A stretch of DNA of 32,376 nt from the NCBI GenBank assembly GCA_024103495.1, contig JAGFIQ010000052.1, forward strand, positions 1 through 32,376, written 5' to 3'. The stretch's first letter is position 1. Each line of letters starts with the position of its first letter. The translations under genes were made by a program, and so were the position numbers. The notes under the pieces were generated by a model that saw only the letters and a list, made by a program, of their open reading frames with translations, was not told where the DNA came from and ran no database searches. Positions 23,828 to 30,644 of the stretch are shown here, in pieces. This DNA comes from Aridibacter famidurans. Lineage in GTDB: Bacteria; Acidobacteriota; Blastocatellia; Pyrinomonadales; Pyrinomonadaceae.

Positions 23828-24436
23828 TCAATGATCGTCTTCGGCGTCCATCTCGTCGTCGAGATGGTCCAGAACCAGCTTCGCATCGTCAGAATCGAAT
23901 TCAAGAGCCTGCTGTTCCAGCACGTTGACGGCAATGTCGAAATAGAGCTGGTCCTCGAGCAGCGGGACGATCAGTGTAGTCGGAAGCACCGCGAGCGTTT
24001 CGTAAGCGAGAGCGCGGATCTGCGCCAGCTCGGTCTGCCTGATCACCTCCGCGATCTCGCCTGCCGTAAACCTCTCAAACAGAATGTCGGCAAGCTTGTC
24101 GATCCTCCTGAAGTCATTGCGCGCCAAGGCGCGCTTCGCCAGCTGAATAAATACTTCCGCAGATTCAGTGCGGGCCTCGAGCACGCCTGCGCAGACATCC
24201 GCCAGATCCCTTATCGCACGGAGCTGAGCGTCGTTCTTTCTCTGTCGTGATTCCTTCGCCTGTTCGTCGAGTGCGGTCAGAAGGCTGCTAAGCTCCCAGT
24301 CGGAACGCGCGTCGTAGGAGAATTTCTGGCGGGTGTTCGGCTTTCCGGGGCTCATCGCCCCTTCAAGCATCTTTTTTGTCATAGGCCGCAGGTCTTTCCA
24401 GATGTTCTCGACCCGCTCCCCGAGGTTCTTGTTCAT
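23828..24436 (-). CDS. Helical protein of unknown function
   Basis: 202 residues, not recognised. After a basic N-terminus (LRPMTKKMLEGAMSPGKPN), residues about 45-190 are predicted to be almost entirely amphipathic helices. They carry repeated Leu/Ala patterns (LRAIRDLADVCAGVLE, FIQLAKRALARNDFRRIDKLADIL, IRQTELAQIRALAYETLAVL), compatible with a HEAT- or TPR-like helical solenoid. The tail is highly acidic (DDEMDAEDDH). There is no export signal. It lies downstream of a two-gene unit on the same strand and has its own upstream palindrome (24488-24507), so it may be separately controlled. Confidence 0.7.
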   Translation of the reverse strand: MNKNLGERVENIWKDLRPMTKKMLEGAMSPGKPNTRQKFSYDARSDWELSSLLTALDEQAKESRQRKNDAQLRAIRDLADVCAGVLEARTESAEVFIQLAKRALARNDFRRIDKLADILFERFTAGEIAEVIRQTELAQIRALAYETLAVLPTTLIVPLLEDQLYFDIAVNVLEQQALEFDSDDAKLVLDHLDDEMDAEDDH

Positions 24437-24468
24437 TCTGTCAATCCGAGAAGAGTTTCCTTTTACAG

Positions 24469-24507
24469 ATTGCGGTTGTCAAGACCGAACCGCAATATAT
24501 TGCGGTT
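24469..24507. promoter_or_regulatory. Perfect 20-bp palindrome plus a third half-site, candidate operator
   Basis: AACCGCAATATATTGCGGTT at 24488-24507 is a loopless perfect palindrome. The half-site ATTGCGGTT occurs again at 24469-24477, exactly 30 bp from its counterpart at 24499. On the minus strand a TTGACA (24482-24477) touches the third half-site and faces the gene starting at 24436, though a good -10 is not evident. This looks like a dimer operator with an accessory site. Confidence 0.6.
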
Positions 24508-24515
24508 GCCGCCGG

Positions 24516-24872
24516 CTACTTACCGTCTTTACCGCGCTTTGTCGCCTGAGACGCGTGAACCGCCAACTTTCGTTCGACGCCCTCCCGGATCTCCTCGATA
24601 TTTTCTTCGGACGCCGATTCGCCCACGAGCTCGAATAACGCGAAAGGGGTTTCGCTGAGCCATCGGAGCTCTATCGCGAGCTGGCCCTTCCTTGAAGGCC
24701 GCTCGAACCATATGGCGTCGATATCCGAACTCTCCACGACAAGCCCCTCCAGGATCTTGTGGTCCCGGCCCAGGCTCTGCATGGCCGCTCCCGAAAGCAA
24801 AACACGGCTGACCTGCCAGCCGTGCTTCCTATAGACTCCCAGGATCTCTTCGAGAACACCCGGATAGTTCAT
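24516..24872 (-). CDS. Small cytoplasmic protein, unknown function
   Basis: 118 residues, not recognised. It has an N-terminal helix (YPGVLEEILGVYRKHGW), strands (SRVLLSGAA, DIDAIWFERPSRKGQLAIELRWL, ETPFALFELV) and a charged C-terminal helix with a Lys-rich end. The mix suggests a small alpha/beta domain. Its ATG overlaps the stop of the upstream lipoprotein gene in an ATGA arrangement (4 bp), so the two are translationally coupled and probably functionally linked. Confidence 0.7.
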   Translation of the reverse strand: MNYPGVLEEILGVYRKHGWQVSRVLLSGAAMQSLGRDHKILEGLVVESSDIDAIWFERPSRKGQLAIELRWLSETPFALFELVGESASEENIEEIREGVERKLAVHASQATKRGKDGK

Positions 24873-25465
24873 TTTGAGTTCGTGTTCGGCACCTCTTTCG
24901 GCACGATAGGGGTTTGATTGTAGGTATTGGCGTTGAAATTGGAGTTGCCGTAGGGAACCATCCTGTTTCCGTTCATCGTGTTCGCGATCTTCTGTTCTTT
25001 CATCGATCTTGAATCGCCCGGACTCTTCCAGGTTCCGAAGAACAGATTACCTACGGCAAGCTTCCAGCCCCCGTCCTCGAGGACGAACGGCAGGTTCTCC
25101 CACTTCTTTTCTGCCTCGTTGTAGACCTCAACCGCGCCCATCTCGTCCTTGATGCGCTCGTCCCTGATCGGCGGCATCTCGTTCGCGAACGTGGTGCGGG
25201 TAAATCCGTTCTTGATCTGCTCGTCGAGCGACTTCTTGGTCTGGGCCGCCGCGCCTTCGGCGAATTTCAGAGTGTCCTTTGAGAGCATCATCTTGATGTC
25301 TTCAGGCTTCTTGGACTTCACGGCTGCAAAGAGCATCTGGTACGCCTCAGTCGGCGAGGACGCCTTTCCGGGCGTCACGTTCTCCGTCTGACACGCGGCA
25401 GAAACCAGAAGAGAGGCTACGAAGGAGAGGATAAGCGAATACTTGATCATTTTGGGCGGCTTCAT
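24869..25465 (-). CDS. Putative lipoprotein with DUF4878-like domain
   Basis: 198 residues. The N-terminus is a signal sequence (MIKYSLILSFVASLLVSAAC) with Cys25 as the likely lipidation site, although Ser at -3 is not ideal for a lipobox. The mature part contains SSPTEAYQMLFAAVKSKKPEDIKMMLSKDTLKF and then WENLPFVLEDGGWKLAVGN. This is the helix-then-strand pattern of DUF4878/NTF2-like lipoproteins, where 'GGWKLA' ends the domain. The C-terminus is a low-complexity Asn/Thr/Pro tail. It is first in a two-gene unit with the 118-residue protein. Function unknown. Confidence 0.75.
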   Translation of the reverse strand: MKPPKMIKYSLILSFVASLLVSAACQTENVTPGKASSPTEAYQMLFAAVKSKKPEDIKMMLSKDTLKFAEGAAAQTKKSLDEQIKNGFTRTTFANEMPPIRDERIKDEMGAVEVYNEAEKKWENLPFVLEDGGWKLAVGNLFFGTWKSPGDSRSMKEQKIANTMNGNRMVPYGNSNFNANTYNQTPIVPKEVPNTNSK

Positions 25466-25580
25466 ATTTAACTAATGGTGGAAATCGAATATATTGACTG
25501 CAGTATAAACAATCTTCCGTCAAAGTGTTAATTGCCTAAATAGAGGCCTTTCCGCGGCGTCCGGTCCGCTTTTCCGACCT

Positions 25581-26576
25581 ATGACTACTCCGAGTGTCTT
25601 GCCTTGGGCACGTTTCATTCTGTTGTTTGCCGGGCTGGCAGCTGTTTCCTGCTACCAGCCGGTTTCCAATTCATCGGGACAGCCGGATGACAAGCCCGAA
25701 ACAAGCTATGCTTCGACAGGTTCGGAATCGGCAGATCCAGAGAACGGATCGCCGGAAAGCGATCAGCAGAAGGAGGGAAATCAGTTGGAAAGTTTGGAAG
25801 GACCTGTCGGCGGGGGATTCAGGGCAAACTTCGAATCGAATCTGAAACGGAACGGAATGGACGCGTCTGCTGCGGTCGATCCCTCAAACGCGGTCGAATC
25901 GCGGATCCTTGCCGAATACGGCGCGGTTTTCCTCACACAGGCTGTCCCGCCTCCGAAGGTGATGTTCGGGAGCGAGGAGGAAGCTTCGGGGTTTCAGTCG
26001 AAAGCCGGAGTCGAATCTGCGGTTCTGGGCGGGACAAGCATCGAGCTGCAGCCGAAAGCGATGGCGGCATTGAAGAAGGCTTCGGAAGAGGCGAAGGCAA
26101 AAGGGCTTTCGATCACCCCGCGCGACGGTTCGGAAGCGGCGCGTAGAAGCTATTCGAAAACGCTAGATCTTTGGAACAGCAGGTTCCTGAAGGCCCTGGA
26201 CCACTGGCGAGCGAAAGGAAGGCTTTCGTCCGACCAGGTGAGCCGGCTCAAAGGGCTCCCGATCAAGCAGCAGGTCTCGGAAGTGCTGGAGCTCGAAAAG
26301 TCCGGTATCTACTTCAACACATTCTTCAACAACTCGATCCTTTACTCCGTGGCGGCTCCCGGCACGTCTCAACACCTGTCGATGCTCGCGTTCGACGCTT
26401 CAGAATTCCAAAACCCGGAAGTTCGGAAGATCCTTGCGGCGAATGGATGGTTCAGGACGGTGCAGAACGACGAACCGCATTTCACGTTTCTCGGATTGAA
26501 GGAAAGCGAACTACCCGCCTACGGCCTCAAGAAGGTTTCGAAGAATGGCGGCGAATACTGGATACCCGACGTTTGA
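25581..26576 (+). CDS. Lipoprotein with M15-type (VanY-like) peptidase domain
   Basis: 331 residues. A signal peptide ends at a lipobox-like AAVSC (Cys24). A 60-residue Ser/Glu/Gln-rich linker follows, then a helical middle region. The C-terminal domain has His265, Asp272, Glu298 and His300 in TSQHLSMLAFD and NDEPHF. This is the zinc site of M15 D,D-carboxypeptidases (SxHxxGxAxD and ExWH), but the central Gly is Met and the Trp is absent. It could cleave peptidoglycan stem peptides or be a degenerate relative. GNAT follows 15 bp downstream. No Shine-Dalgarno is seen before the ATG. Confidence 0.75.
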   Translation: MTTPSVLPWARFILLFAGLAAVSCYQPVSNSSGQPDDKPETSYASTGSESADPENGSPESDQQKEGNQLESLEGPVGGGFRANFESNLKRNGMDASAAVDPSNAVESRILAEYGAVFLTQAVPPPKVMFGSEEEASGFQSKAGVESAVLGGTSIELQPKAMAALKKASEEAKAKGLSITPRDGSEAARRSYSKTLDLWNSRFLKALDHWRAKGRLSSDQVSRLKGLPIKQQVSEVLELEKSGIYFNTFFNNSILYSVAAPGTSQHLSMLAFDASEFQNPEVRKILAANGWFRTVQNDEPHFTFLGLKESELPAYGLKKVSKNGGEYWIPDV

Positions 26577-26591
26577 TCGGGCGATAGGTGT

Positions 26592-27077
26592 ATGACGAAG
26601 TTGCAGGGATTTACTGTTCGTGAGGCCACGAACGCGGACGGCGGCCGCGTGCGGGAGATCGTGTTCGGAGTCCTCGAAGAGTACGGACTTTCGCCGGAGC
26701 CCGGAGGGATCGACCGTGACCTGTACGATATTGAGGCCAGTTATATCCGGAGGGGCGGGTCTTTCGACGTTCTGGTCGACGAGCAAGGTTCGATCGTCGG
26801 AACTGTCGGGCTTTATCCCGTCGACGACTCGACCGTCGAACTTAGGAAGATGTACTTCCTGAAACAGATCCGCGGAAAGGGCCTCGGAAAGTCGCTTCTT
26901 TCGAGGACGATCGAACGCGCGAGGGAACTGGGCTTCGAGCGCATCACCTTGGAAACGGCGAGTGTGCTTAAGGAAGCGATCGGGCTTTATACCTCGTTCG
27001 GATTCGCCGACCAGCCTGGATTCCACGCCGACCGCTGTGACCGGAGCTTTTACCTGGACCTGGAGAAGAGGAGTTGA
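26592..27077 (+). CDS. GNAT-family N-acetyltransferase
   Basis: 161 residues. It has the GNAT fold order: an N-terminal strand (FTVREATNADGGRV), a central hairpin (FDVLVDEQGSIVGTVGLYP) and VELRKMYFLKQIRGKGLGKSLL. The last carries the acetyl-CoA pyrophosphate-binding motif Q/R-x-x-G-x-G/A (here RGKGLG). It ends with the C-terminal LYTSFGF strand-helix. The acceptor substrate cannot be predicted. It follows the M15-like lipoprotein by 15 bp, so co-transcription is likely. A region of purine-rich repeats begins 7 bp after its stop. Confidence 0.9.
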   Translation: MTKLQGFTVREATNADGGRVREIVFGVLEEYGLSPEPGGIDRDLYDIEASYIRRGGSFDVLVDEQGSIVGTVGLYPVDDSTVELRKMYFLKQIRGKGLGKSLLSRTIERARELGFERITLETASVLKEAIGLYTSFGFADQPGFHADRCDRSFYLDLEKRS

Positions 27078-27084
27078 GGACAAG

Positions 27085-27188
27085 AAGAAGTATTGACAAG
27101 AAAGGACTGAGGGCGAAAAGAAGTGCTGAGAAGAAAGGACTGAGGGCAAAAAGAAGTGCTGAGAAGAAAGGACTGAGGACTGAGAGAA
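27085..27188. repeat. 33-bp purine-rich tandem repeat, three units
   Basis: Units at 27085-27117, 27118-27150 and 27151-27183 have the form AAGAAGTGCTGAGAAGAAAG followed by GACTGAGG. The last runs into an extra GGACTGAG. The plus strand is almost free of pyrimidines. The embedded word GGACTGAGG is the reverse complement of the TCCTCAG heptamer repeated at 927-975. Confidence 0.85.
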
Positions 27189-27219
27189 GAACTTGACACG
27201 TCTCCTGTCGGCCGGCACG

Positions 27220-27282
27220 ATCCTCAATCCTCAATCCTCAATCCTCAATCCTCAATCCTCAATCCTCAATCCCCAATCCTCA
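27220..27282. repeat. Heptanucleotide tandem repeat (ATCCTCA)n
   Basis: Nine units: seven perfect ATCCTCA (27220-27268), one ATCCCCA (27269-27275) and one more perfect (27276-27282). It lies in the spacer upstream of arsR. A hairpin GCACGCG-AGA-CGCGTGC with a 3-nt loop follows at 27319-27335. Confidence 0.9.
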
Positions 27283-27353
27283 TCTCTCGCCGCACAAACT
27301 CATTTCGCTCCGCTCAATGCACGCGAGACGCGTGCGTTCCGCCACACCCCTCC

Positions 27354-27383
27354 TTGCCCTAAATTCCTCTTTCGGCATATACT
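27354..27383 (+). promoter_or_regulatory. Candidate arsR promoter
   Basis: TTGCCC (27354-27359), an 18-bp spacer and TATACT (27378-27383) stand 6 nt before the ATG at 27390. No Shine-Dalgarno is present, so the transcript is predicted to be leaderless. Confidence 0.55.
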
Positions 27384-27389
27384 CACGCT

Positions 27390-27722
27390 ATGTCGAACAA
27401 AAAACTTTCCAGAGAGGCCCTGATACTCGTTGCCGAGCGGTTCAAGTTGCTGTCGGAACCGCTTAGGCTCCATATCCTGCACGCGTTGAGGGACGGGCCG
27501 ATGAGCGTTAATGAACTTACCGCTGCCGTGAATTCCAGCCAGCCCAACGTGTCGAAGCACCTGAAGATGCTTCAGGCAGCCGGAGTGCTCAAGAGAGAGC
27601 AGTCGGGAAACACGGCATTCTATACGATCGCCGACAGCAGTATCTTCTCGCTCTGCGACACGGTTTGCGGTTCGCTGGAAGAGAAGCTTCGGAACGATGC
27701 AGAGATATTCGCTTCCATCTGA
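27390..27722 (+). CDS. ArsR-family repressor, probably sulfur-responsive
   Basis: 110 residues. The ArsR winged helix is clear: FKLLSEPLRLHILHAL (18-33), then MSVNELTAAVNSSQPNVSKHLKMLQAAGVLKREQSGNTAFYTIAD (38-82), which holds the recognition helix and wing. The only cysteines are Cys89 and Cys93 in SLCDTVCGS of the C-terminal dimer helix. Metal-binding ELCVCDL (ArsR/SmtB alpha3) is absent. The sulfide sensors BigR and SqrR instead pair one Cys in helix 2 with one in helix 5. The next gene starts 79 bp downstream behind a palindrome overlapping a promoter, the probable operator. The downstream genes handle persulfide, so sensing of reactive sulfur is inferred from context. Confidence 0.9.
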   Translation: MSNKKLSREALILVAERFKLLSEPLRLHILHALRDGPMSVNELTAAVNSSQPNVSKHLKMLQAAGVLKREQSGNTAFYTIADSSIFSLCDTVCGSLEEKLRNDAEIFASI

Positions 27723-27732
27723 GCGTGCCGAC

Positions 27733-27765
27733 TTGACAAGAATCACTATATAACTCTATAGTGAT
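27733..27765 (+). promoter_or_regulatory. Promoter with overlapping palindromic operator for the sulfur operon
   Basis: TTGACA (27733-27738) and TATAGT (27757-27762), 18 bp apart, form a promoter for the rhodanese gene. ATCACTATA (27742-27750) and TATAGTGAT (27757-27765) are perfect inverted 9-mers separated by 6 bp. They cover the spacer and -10. This is a typical ArsR-family operator position, where binding blocks RNA polymerase. Confidence 0.75.
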
Positions 27766-27801
27766 AAAGTAACTTCTTTTGGAGGAGAAAGGAAACAGAA
27801 A

Positions 27802-28350
27802 ATGAGTGAATGCACAGTGATGGGACTAAAGGAGAGACTCGAGGAAGGACACGGGACGCTCGTGGATGTCCGCGAATTTGGAGAGTACGCCGGTGGAAGG
27901 GTGTCCGACGCGAAGCTTATGCCGCTGGGCGACCTGGACTCGAGGCACAAGGAACTTGATCACAGCAAACCGATATACGTGATGTGCCGGACAGGTAGAC
28001 GTTCGGCAGAGGCCCAGAAGAAACTCAAGGCTCTCGGATTCACGAACGTCATCAACGTGGTCGGTGGAATGGAGGCCTGGAAGGCCGAAGATCTCCCGGT
28101 CGAAAGGGACGAGAAAGCCCCCTGGGCGATAGAGCGGCAGGTCAGATTCGTTGCGGGATTGATCGTTATGACCGGTGTCGTGCTTGCGGTGCTCGTCCAT
28201 CCCTATCTCATCGGTATCTCGGCGTTCGTCGCGGCGGGGCTCATATTCTCTGCAGTCACGGACAGCTGCGCGATGGGGATGCTGCTCTTGAAGATGCCTT
28301 GGAACCGTGTGACCAGGCCGGACGGGTCCGGAGTCCGGCAGGCGAGCTAG
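27802..28350 (+). CDS. Membrane-anchored rhodanese (YgaP-like, rhodanese plus DUF2892)
   Basis: 182 residues. The N-terminal single rhodanese domain (about 8-105) has LVDVREFGEYAGGRV and the active-site loop MCRTGRRS with catalytic Cys62, which carries persulfide sulfur. The C-terminal part begins WAIERQVRFVAG and forms two membrane helices (about 112-132 and 134-155). It ends with SCAMGMLLLKMPWNR, the DUF2892 pattern of E. coli YgaP. It is likely a sulfurtransferase at the inner face of the membrane. GGAGGAG precedes the ATG. It heads the operon behind the ArsR-type operator, with the TauE/SafE gene 36 bp downstream. Confidence 0.92.
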   Translation: MSECTVMGLKERLEEGHGTLVDVREFGEYAGGRVSDAKLMPLGDLDSRHKELDHSKPIYVMCRTGRRSAEAQKKLKALGFTNVINVVGGMEAWKAEDLPVERDEKAPWAIERQVRFVAGLIVMTGVVLAVLVHPYLIGISAFVAAGLIFSAVTDSCAMGMLLLKMPWNRVTRPDGSGVRQAS

Positions 28351-28386
28351 AGAGGCCTTCGGAATCGGGCAAGGGAAGTAACGTAA

Positions 28387-29184
28387 ATGGAAATCCTTTC
28401 ATATCTGCTGGCCGCACTTATCGGAATATCGTTGGGGTTGATCGGCGCCGGCGGCAGCATTTTGACAGTCCCGGTGCTGGTCTACCTCGTAGGCGTCGAT
28501 CCGGTCCTCGCGACGGCGTATTCGCTGTTCGTCGTCGGGTCGACAGCGCTGGTGGGAGGATTCCAGAATTTTCGAAAAGGGCTTGTGGATCTAAAGACGG
28601 TCCTCGTGTTCGGAGCGCCTGCGATCGTTACCGTCTACTTCACAAGGGCGTTCGTTCTGCCCTCGGTTCCGGAGACTCTGCTTAGCTCGGGGGGCTTTGA
28701 GGTATCGAAGGGGACCGCACTTCTCGTGCTGTTTGCGGTTTTGATGATTGCCACGTCCCTTTCAATGCTCCGCGAGGGCAAATCGGCCGAACTTGATCGT
28801 TTGGAAGGCCGCCGAAGGACGCCTCTCATTCTGGCAGAAGGAGTGGGCGTCGGTTTCGTGACGGGATTGGTGGGGGCTGGCGGCGGTTTTCTGATAATTC
28901 CGGCGCTGGTACTTCTCGCGGGACTCGAGATGAAGCTCGCCATAGGGACCTCGCTTCTTATCATTGCGGCAAAGTCGCTGATAGGATTCGCGGGCGACAT
29001 ACAAACCGGCCGCGAGATCGACTGGCTGTTCCTTATGACCTTTACAGGATTCTCGATCGTGGGGATCTTCGTCGGGACACGACTGACGAGGAAGATAGAT
29101 GGCGCAAAGCTGAAAAAGGGATTTGGCTGGTTCGTACTTGCGATGGGGATCTACATGATCCTCAGAGAAACACTGGCTTTTTGA
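28387..29184 (+). CDS. TauE/SafE (TSUP) family transporter
   Basis: 265 residues, with about eight membrane helices in two homologous halves. The halves open with the repeated signature GLIGAGGSILTVPVLV (18-33) and GLVGAGGGFLIIPALV (about 158-173), diagnostic for TSUP transporters. Family members move sulfite, sulfoacetate, thiosulfate or other sulfur anions. Between a rhodanese and a persulfide dioxygenase, export of sulfite or thiosulfate made by the next gene is the natural hypothesis. A GGGAAG ribosome-binding site precedes the ATG; the persulfide dioxygenase starts 31 bp after its stop. Confidence 0.92.
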   Translation: MEILSYLLAALIGISLGLIGAGGSILTVPVLVYLVGVDPVLATAYSLFVVGSTALVGGFQNFRKGLVDLKTVLVFGAPAIVTVYFTRAFVLPSVPETLLSSGGFEVSKGTALLVLFAVLMIATSLSMLREGKSAELDRLEGRRRTPLILAEGVGVGFVTGLVGAGGGFLIIPALVLLAGLEMKLAIGTSLLIIAAKSLIGFAGDIQTGREIDWLFLMTFTGFSIVGIFVGTRLTRKIDGAKLKKGFGWFVLAMGIYMILRETLAF

Positions 29185-29215
29185 TATTGGAATAGTTTAC
29201 GGGAGTAAAAAAGCG

Positions 29216-30592
29216 ATGAAATTCAAGCAATTCTATTTGGGATGTCTGGCTCACGCCTCATATTACATAGGCTCGGAAGGCGAGGCCGCGATCATAGATC
29301 CGCAGAGGGACGTGGACCAGTACATTGAAGAAGCCGAAGCCAACGGAGAAAAGATCAAATACATTATCGAGACCCATTCGCACGCCGACTTCGTCAGCGG
29401 GCATATTGAGCTCGCGGAACGGACCGGTGCGGAGATCATTTACGGACAGAGGGCGGCGACCGAGTTTCCTACGCTCAAGGTGAAAGACGGAGACGAGCTG
29501 ATGCTCGGCACCGTGCGCCTGAGGTTCCTCGAGACTCCAGGCCACACGCCCGAAGGGATCACGATCCTTGCCGAGGATACCGGGGAAAAAGACGCTCCGA
29601 TAAAGATGTTCACCGGCGACACGCTCTTCATAGGTGACGTCGGACGTCCCGATCTCGTGGGTTCGAAAGGATTCACCGCGGAACAGATGGGCGGGATGCT
29701 TTACGACTCTCTGCACGAGAAGATCCTCCCTCTTCCCGACGATACCGAGGTCTATCCGGCGCACGGGGCGGGATCGCTTTGCGGAAAGTCGCTCTCAAGC
29801 GAGACCTGGTCAACGCTCGGCAAGCAGAAAGAGACGAACTACGCGCTCAAGCCTATGAGCAAGGAAGAATTCGTCAAGATAGTCGCGGCCGATCAGCCCG
29901 AAGTACCGGCGTATTTCCCTTTGTCCGCTAGCCGAAACCTGAAGGGCTCGCCGGCGCTCGAGGACCTTTCAGAACCGGAATCGCTTAGGACGGAAGCGGT
30001 ACTGAGTTTCGACGGTATCGTTCTTGATGTCCGGAAGAACTCGGATTACGGCGCAGGACATGTGCCGAACTCGATAAACATTGGCCTCGGCGGGCAGTTC
30101 GCATCGTGGGCAGGTACGCTGATATCGATCGGGACCCCGATCGCGATCGTTGCGGGCGACAAGGATCAGGTTGACGAGGCCGTCATGCGACTCGCGCGGG
30201 TCGGAATCGAAACGGTGGAGGGATTCATTCTGATCGACGACTTTGACAGCGAACTGAAGTCGGTCGGGCAGGTGCCCGTGGAAGAGGTTGAAAAGCTTCT
30301 CGGGAACGGGATCCAGTTTATCGATGTCAGGCGACCCGCGGAGCACGCTAACGGCCATGCCCCGCAGACGATCAACATTCCGCTTAACGAACTGATGATG
30401 GAGGTCGGCCGGCTGGACCCGGAAAAGCCGACTTACGTCATCTGCCAAAGCGGATACAGGTCGAGCACCGGCACGAGCATTCTTGAGAATGCAGGGATCA
30501 AGGAGATCTATAACGTCGAAGGCGGCACAACGGCCTGGACAGGATCGGGGCTGGATACCGAGGTTTCGGCGACCGCCTGCGCGAACGCGTAG
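29216..30592 (+). CDS. Persulfide dioxygenase-rhodanese fusion, CstB-like
   Basis: 458 residues in three domains. Residues 1-200: an ETHE1-type metallo-beta-lactamase fold with THSHAD (His54, His56, Asp58), His110 in ETPGH, Asp135 in FTGDTLF and His183 in PAHGAGSLCG. His54, His110 and Asp135 align with the mononuclear-iron ligands of persulfide dioxygenases. Residues about 255-345: a rhodanese-like domain whose active loop (IVAGDKDQVD) has no Cys. Residues about 353-450: a second rhodanese with Cys410 in ICQSGYRS. This dioxygenase, pseudo-rhodanese and rhodanese layout is that of Staphylococcus CstB. CstB oxidises persulfides and forms thiosulfate. GGGAG lies before the ATG. Confidence 0.93.
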   Translation: MKFKQFYLGCLAHASYYIGSEGEAAIIDPQRDVDQYIEEAEANGEKIKYIIETHSHADFVSGHIELAERTGAEIIYGQRAATEFPTLKVKDGDELMLGTVRLRFLETPGHTPEGITILAEDTGEKDAPIKMFTGDTLFIGDVGRPDLVGSKGFTAEQMGGMLYDSLHEKILPLPDDTEVYPAHGAGSLCGKSLSSETWSTLGKQKETNYALKPMSKEEFVKIVAADQPEVPAYFPLSASRNLKGSPALEDLSEPESLRTEAVLSFDGIVLDVRKNSDYGAGHVPNSINIGLGGQFASWAGTLISIGTPIAIVAGDKDQVDEAVMRLARVGIETVEGFILIDDFDSELKSVGQVPVEEVEKLLGNGIQFIDVRRPAEHANGHAPQTINIPLNELMMEVGRLDPEKPTYVICQSGYRSSTGTSILENAGIKEIYNVEGGTTAWTGSGLDTEVSATACANA

Positions 30593-30644
30593 AGGCTGAA
30601 GTTCAAGGAGGGGGGGGCGGTCAGCAGGCCGCTCCGCGAAAACT

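Noticed and set aside
23823..23839. GACGATCA-A-TGATCGTC near-palindrome between convergent genes as a terminator
   Set aside because: The stem is AT-mixed with a 1-nt centre, partly within the stop end of the minus gene, and no T-tract follows. It could be chance.
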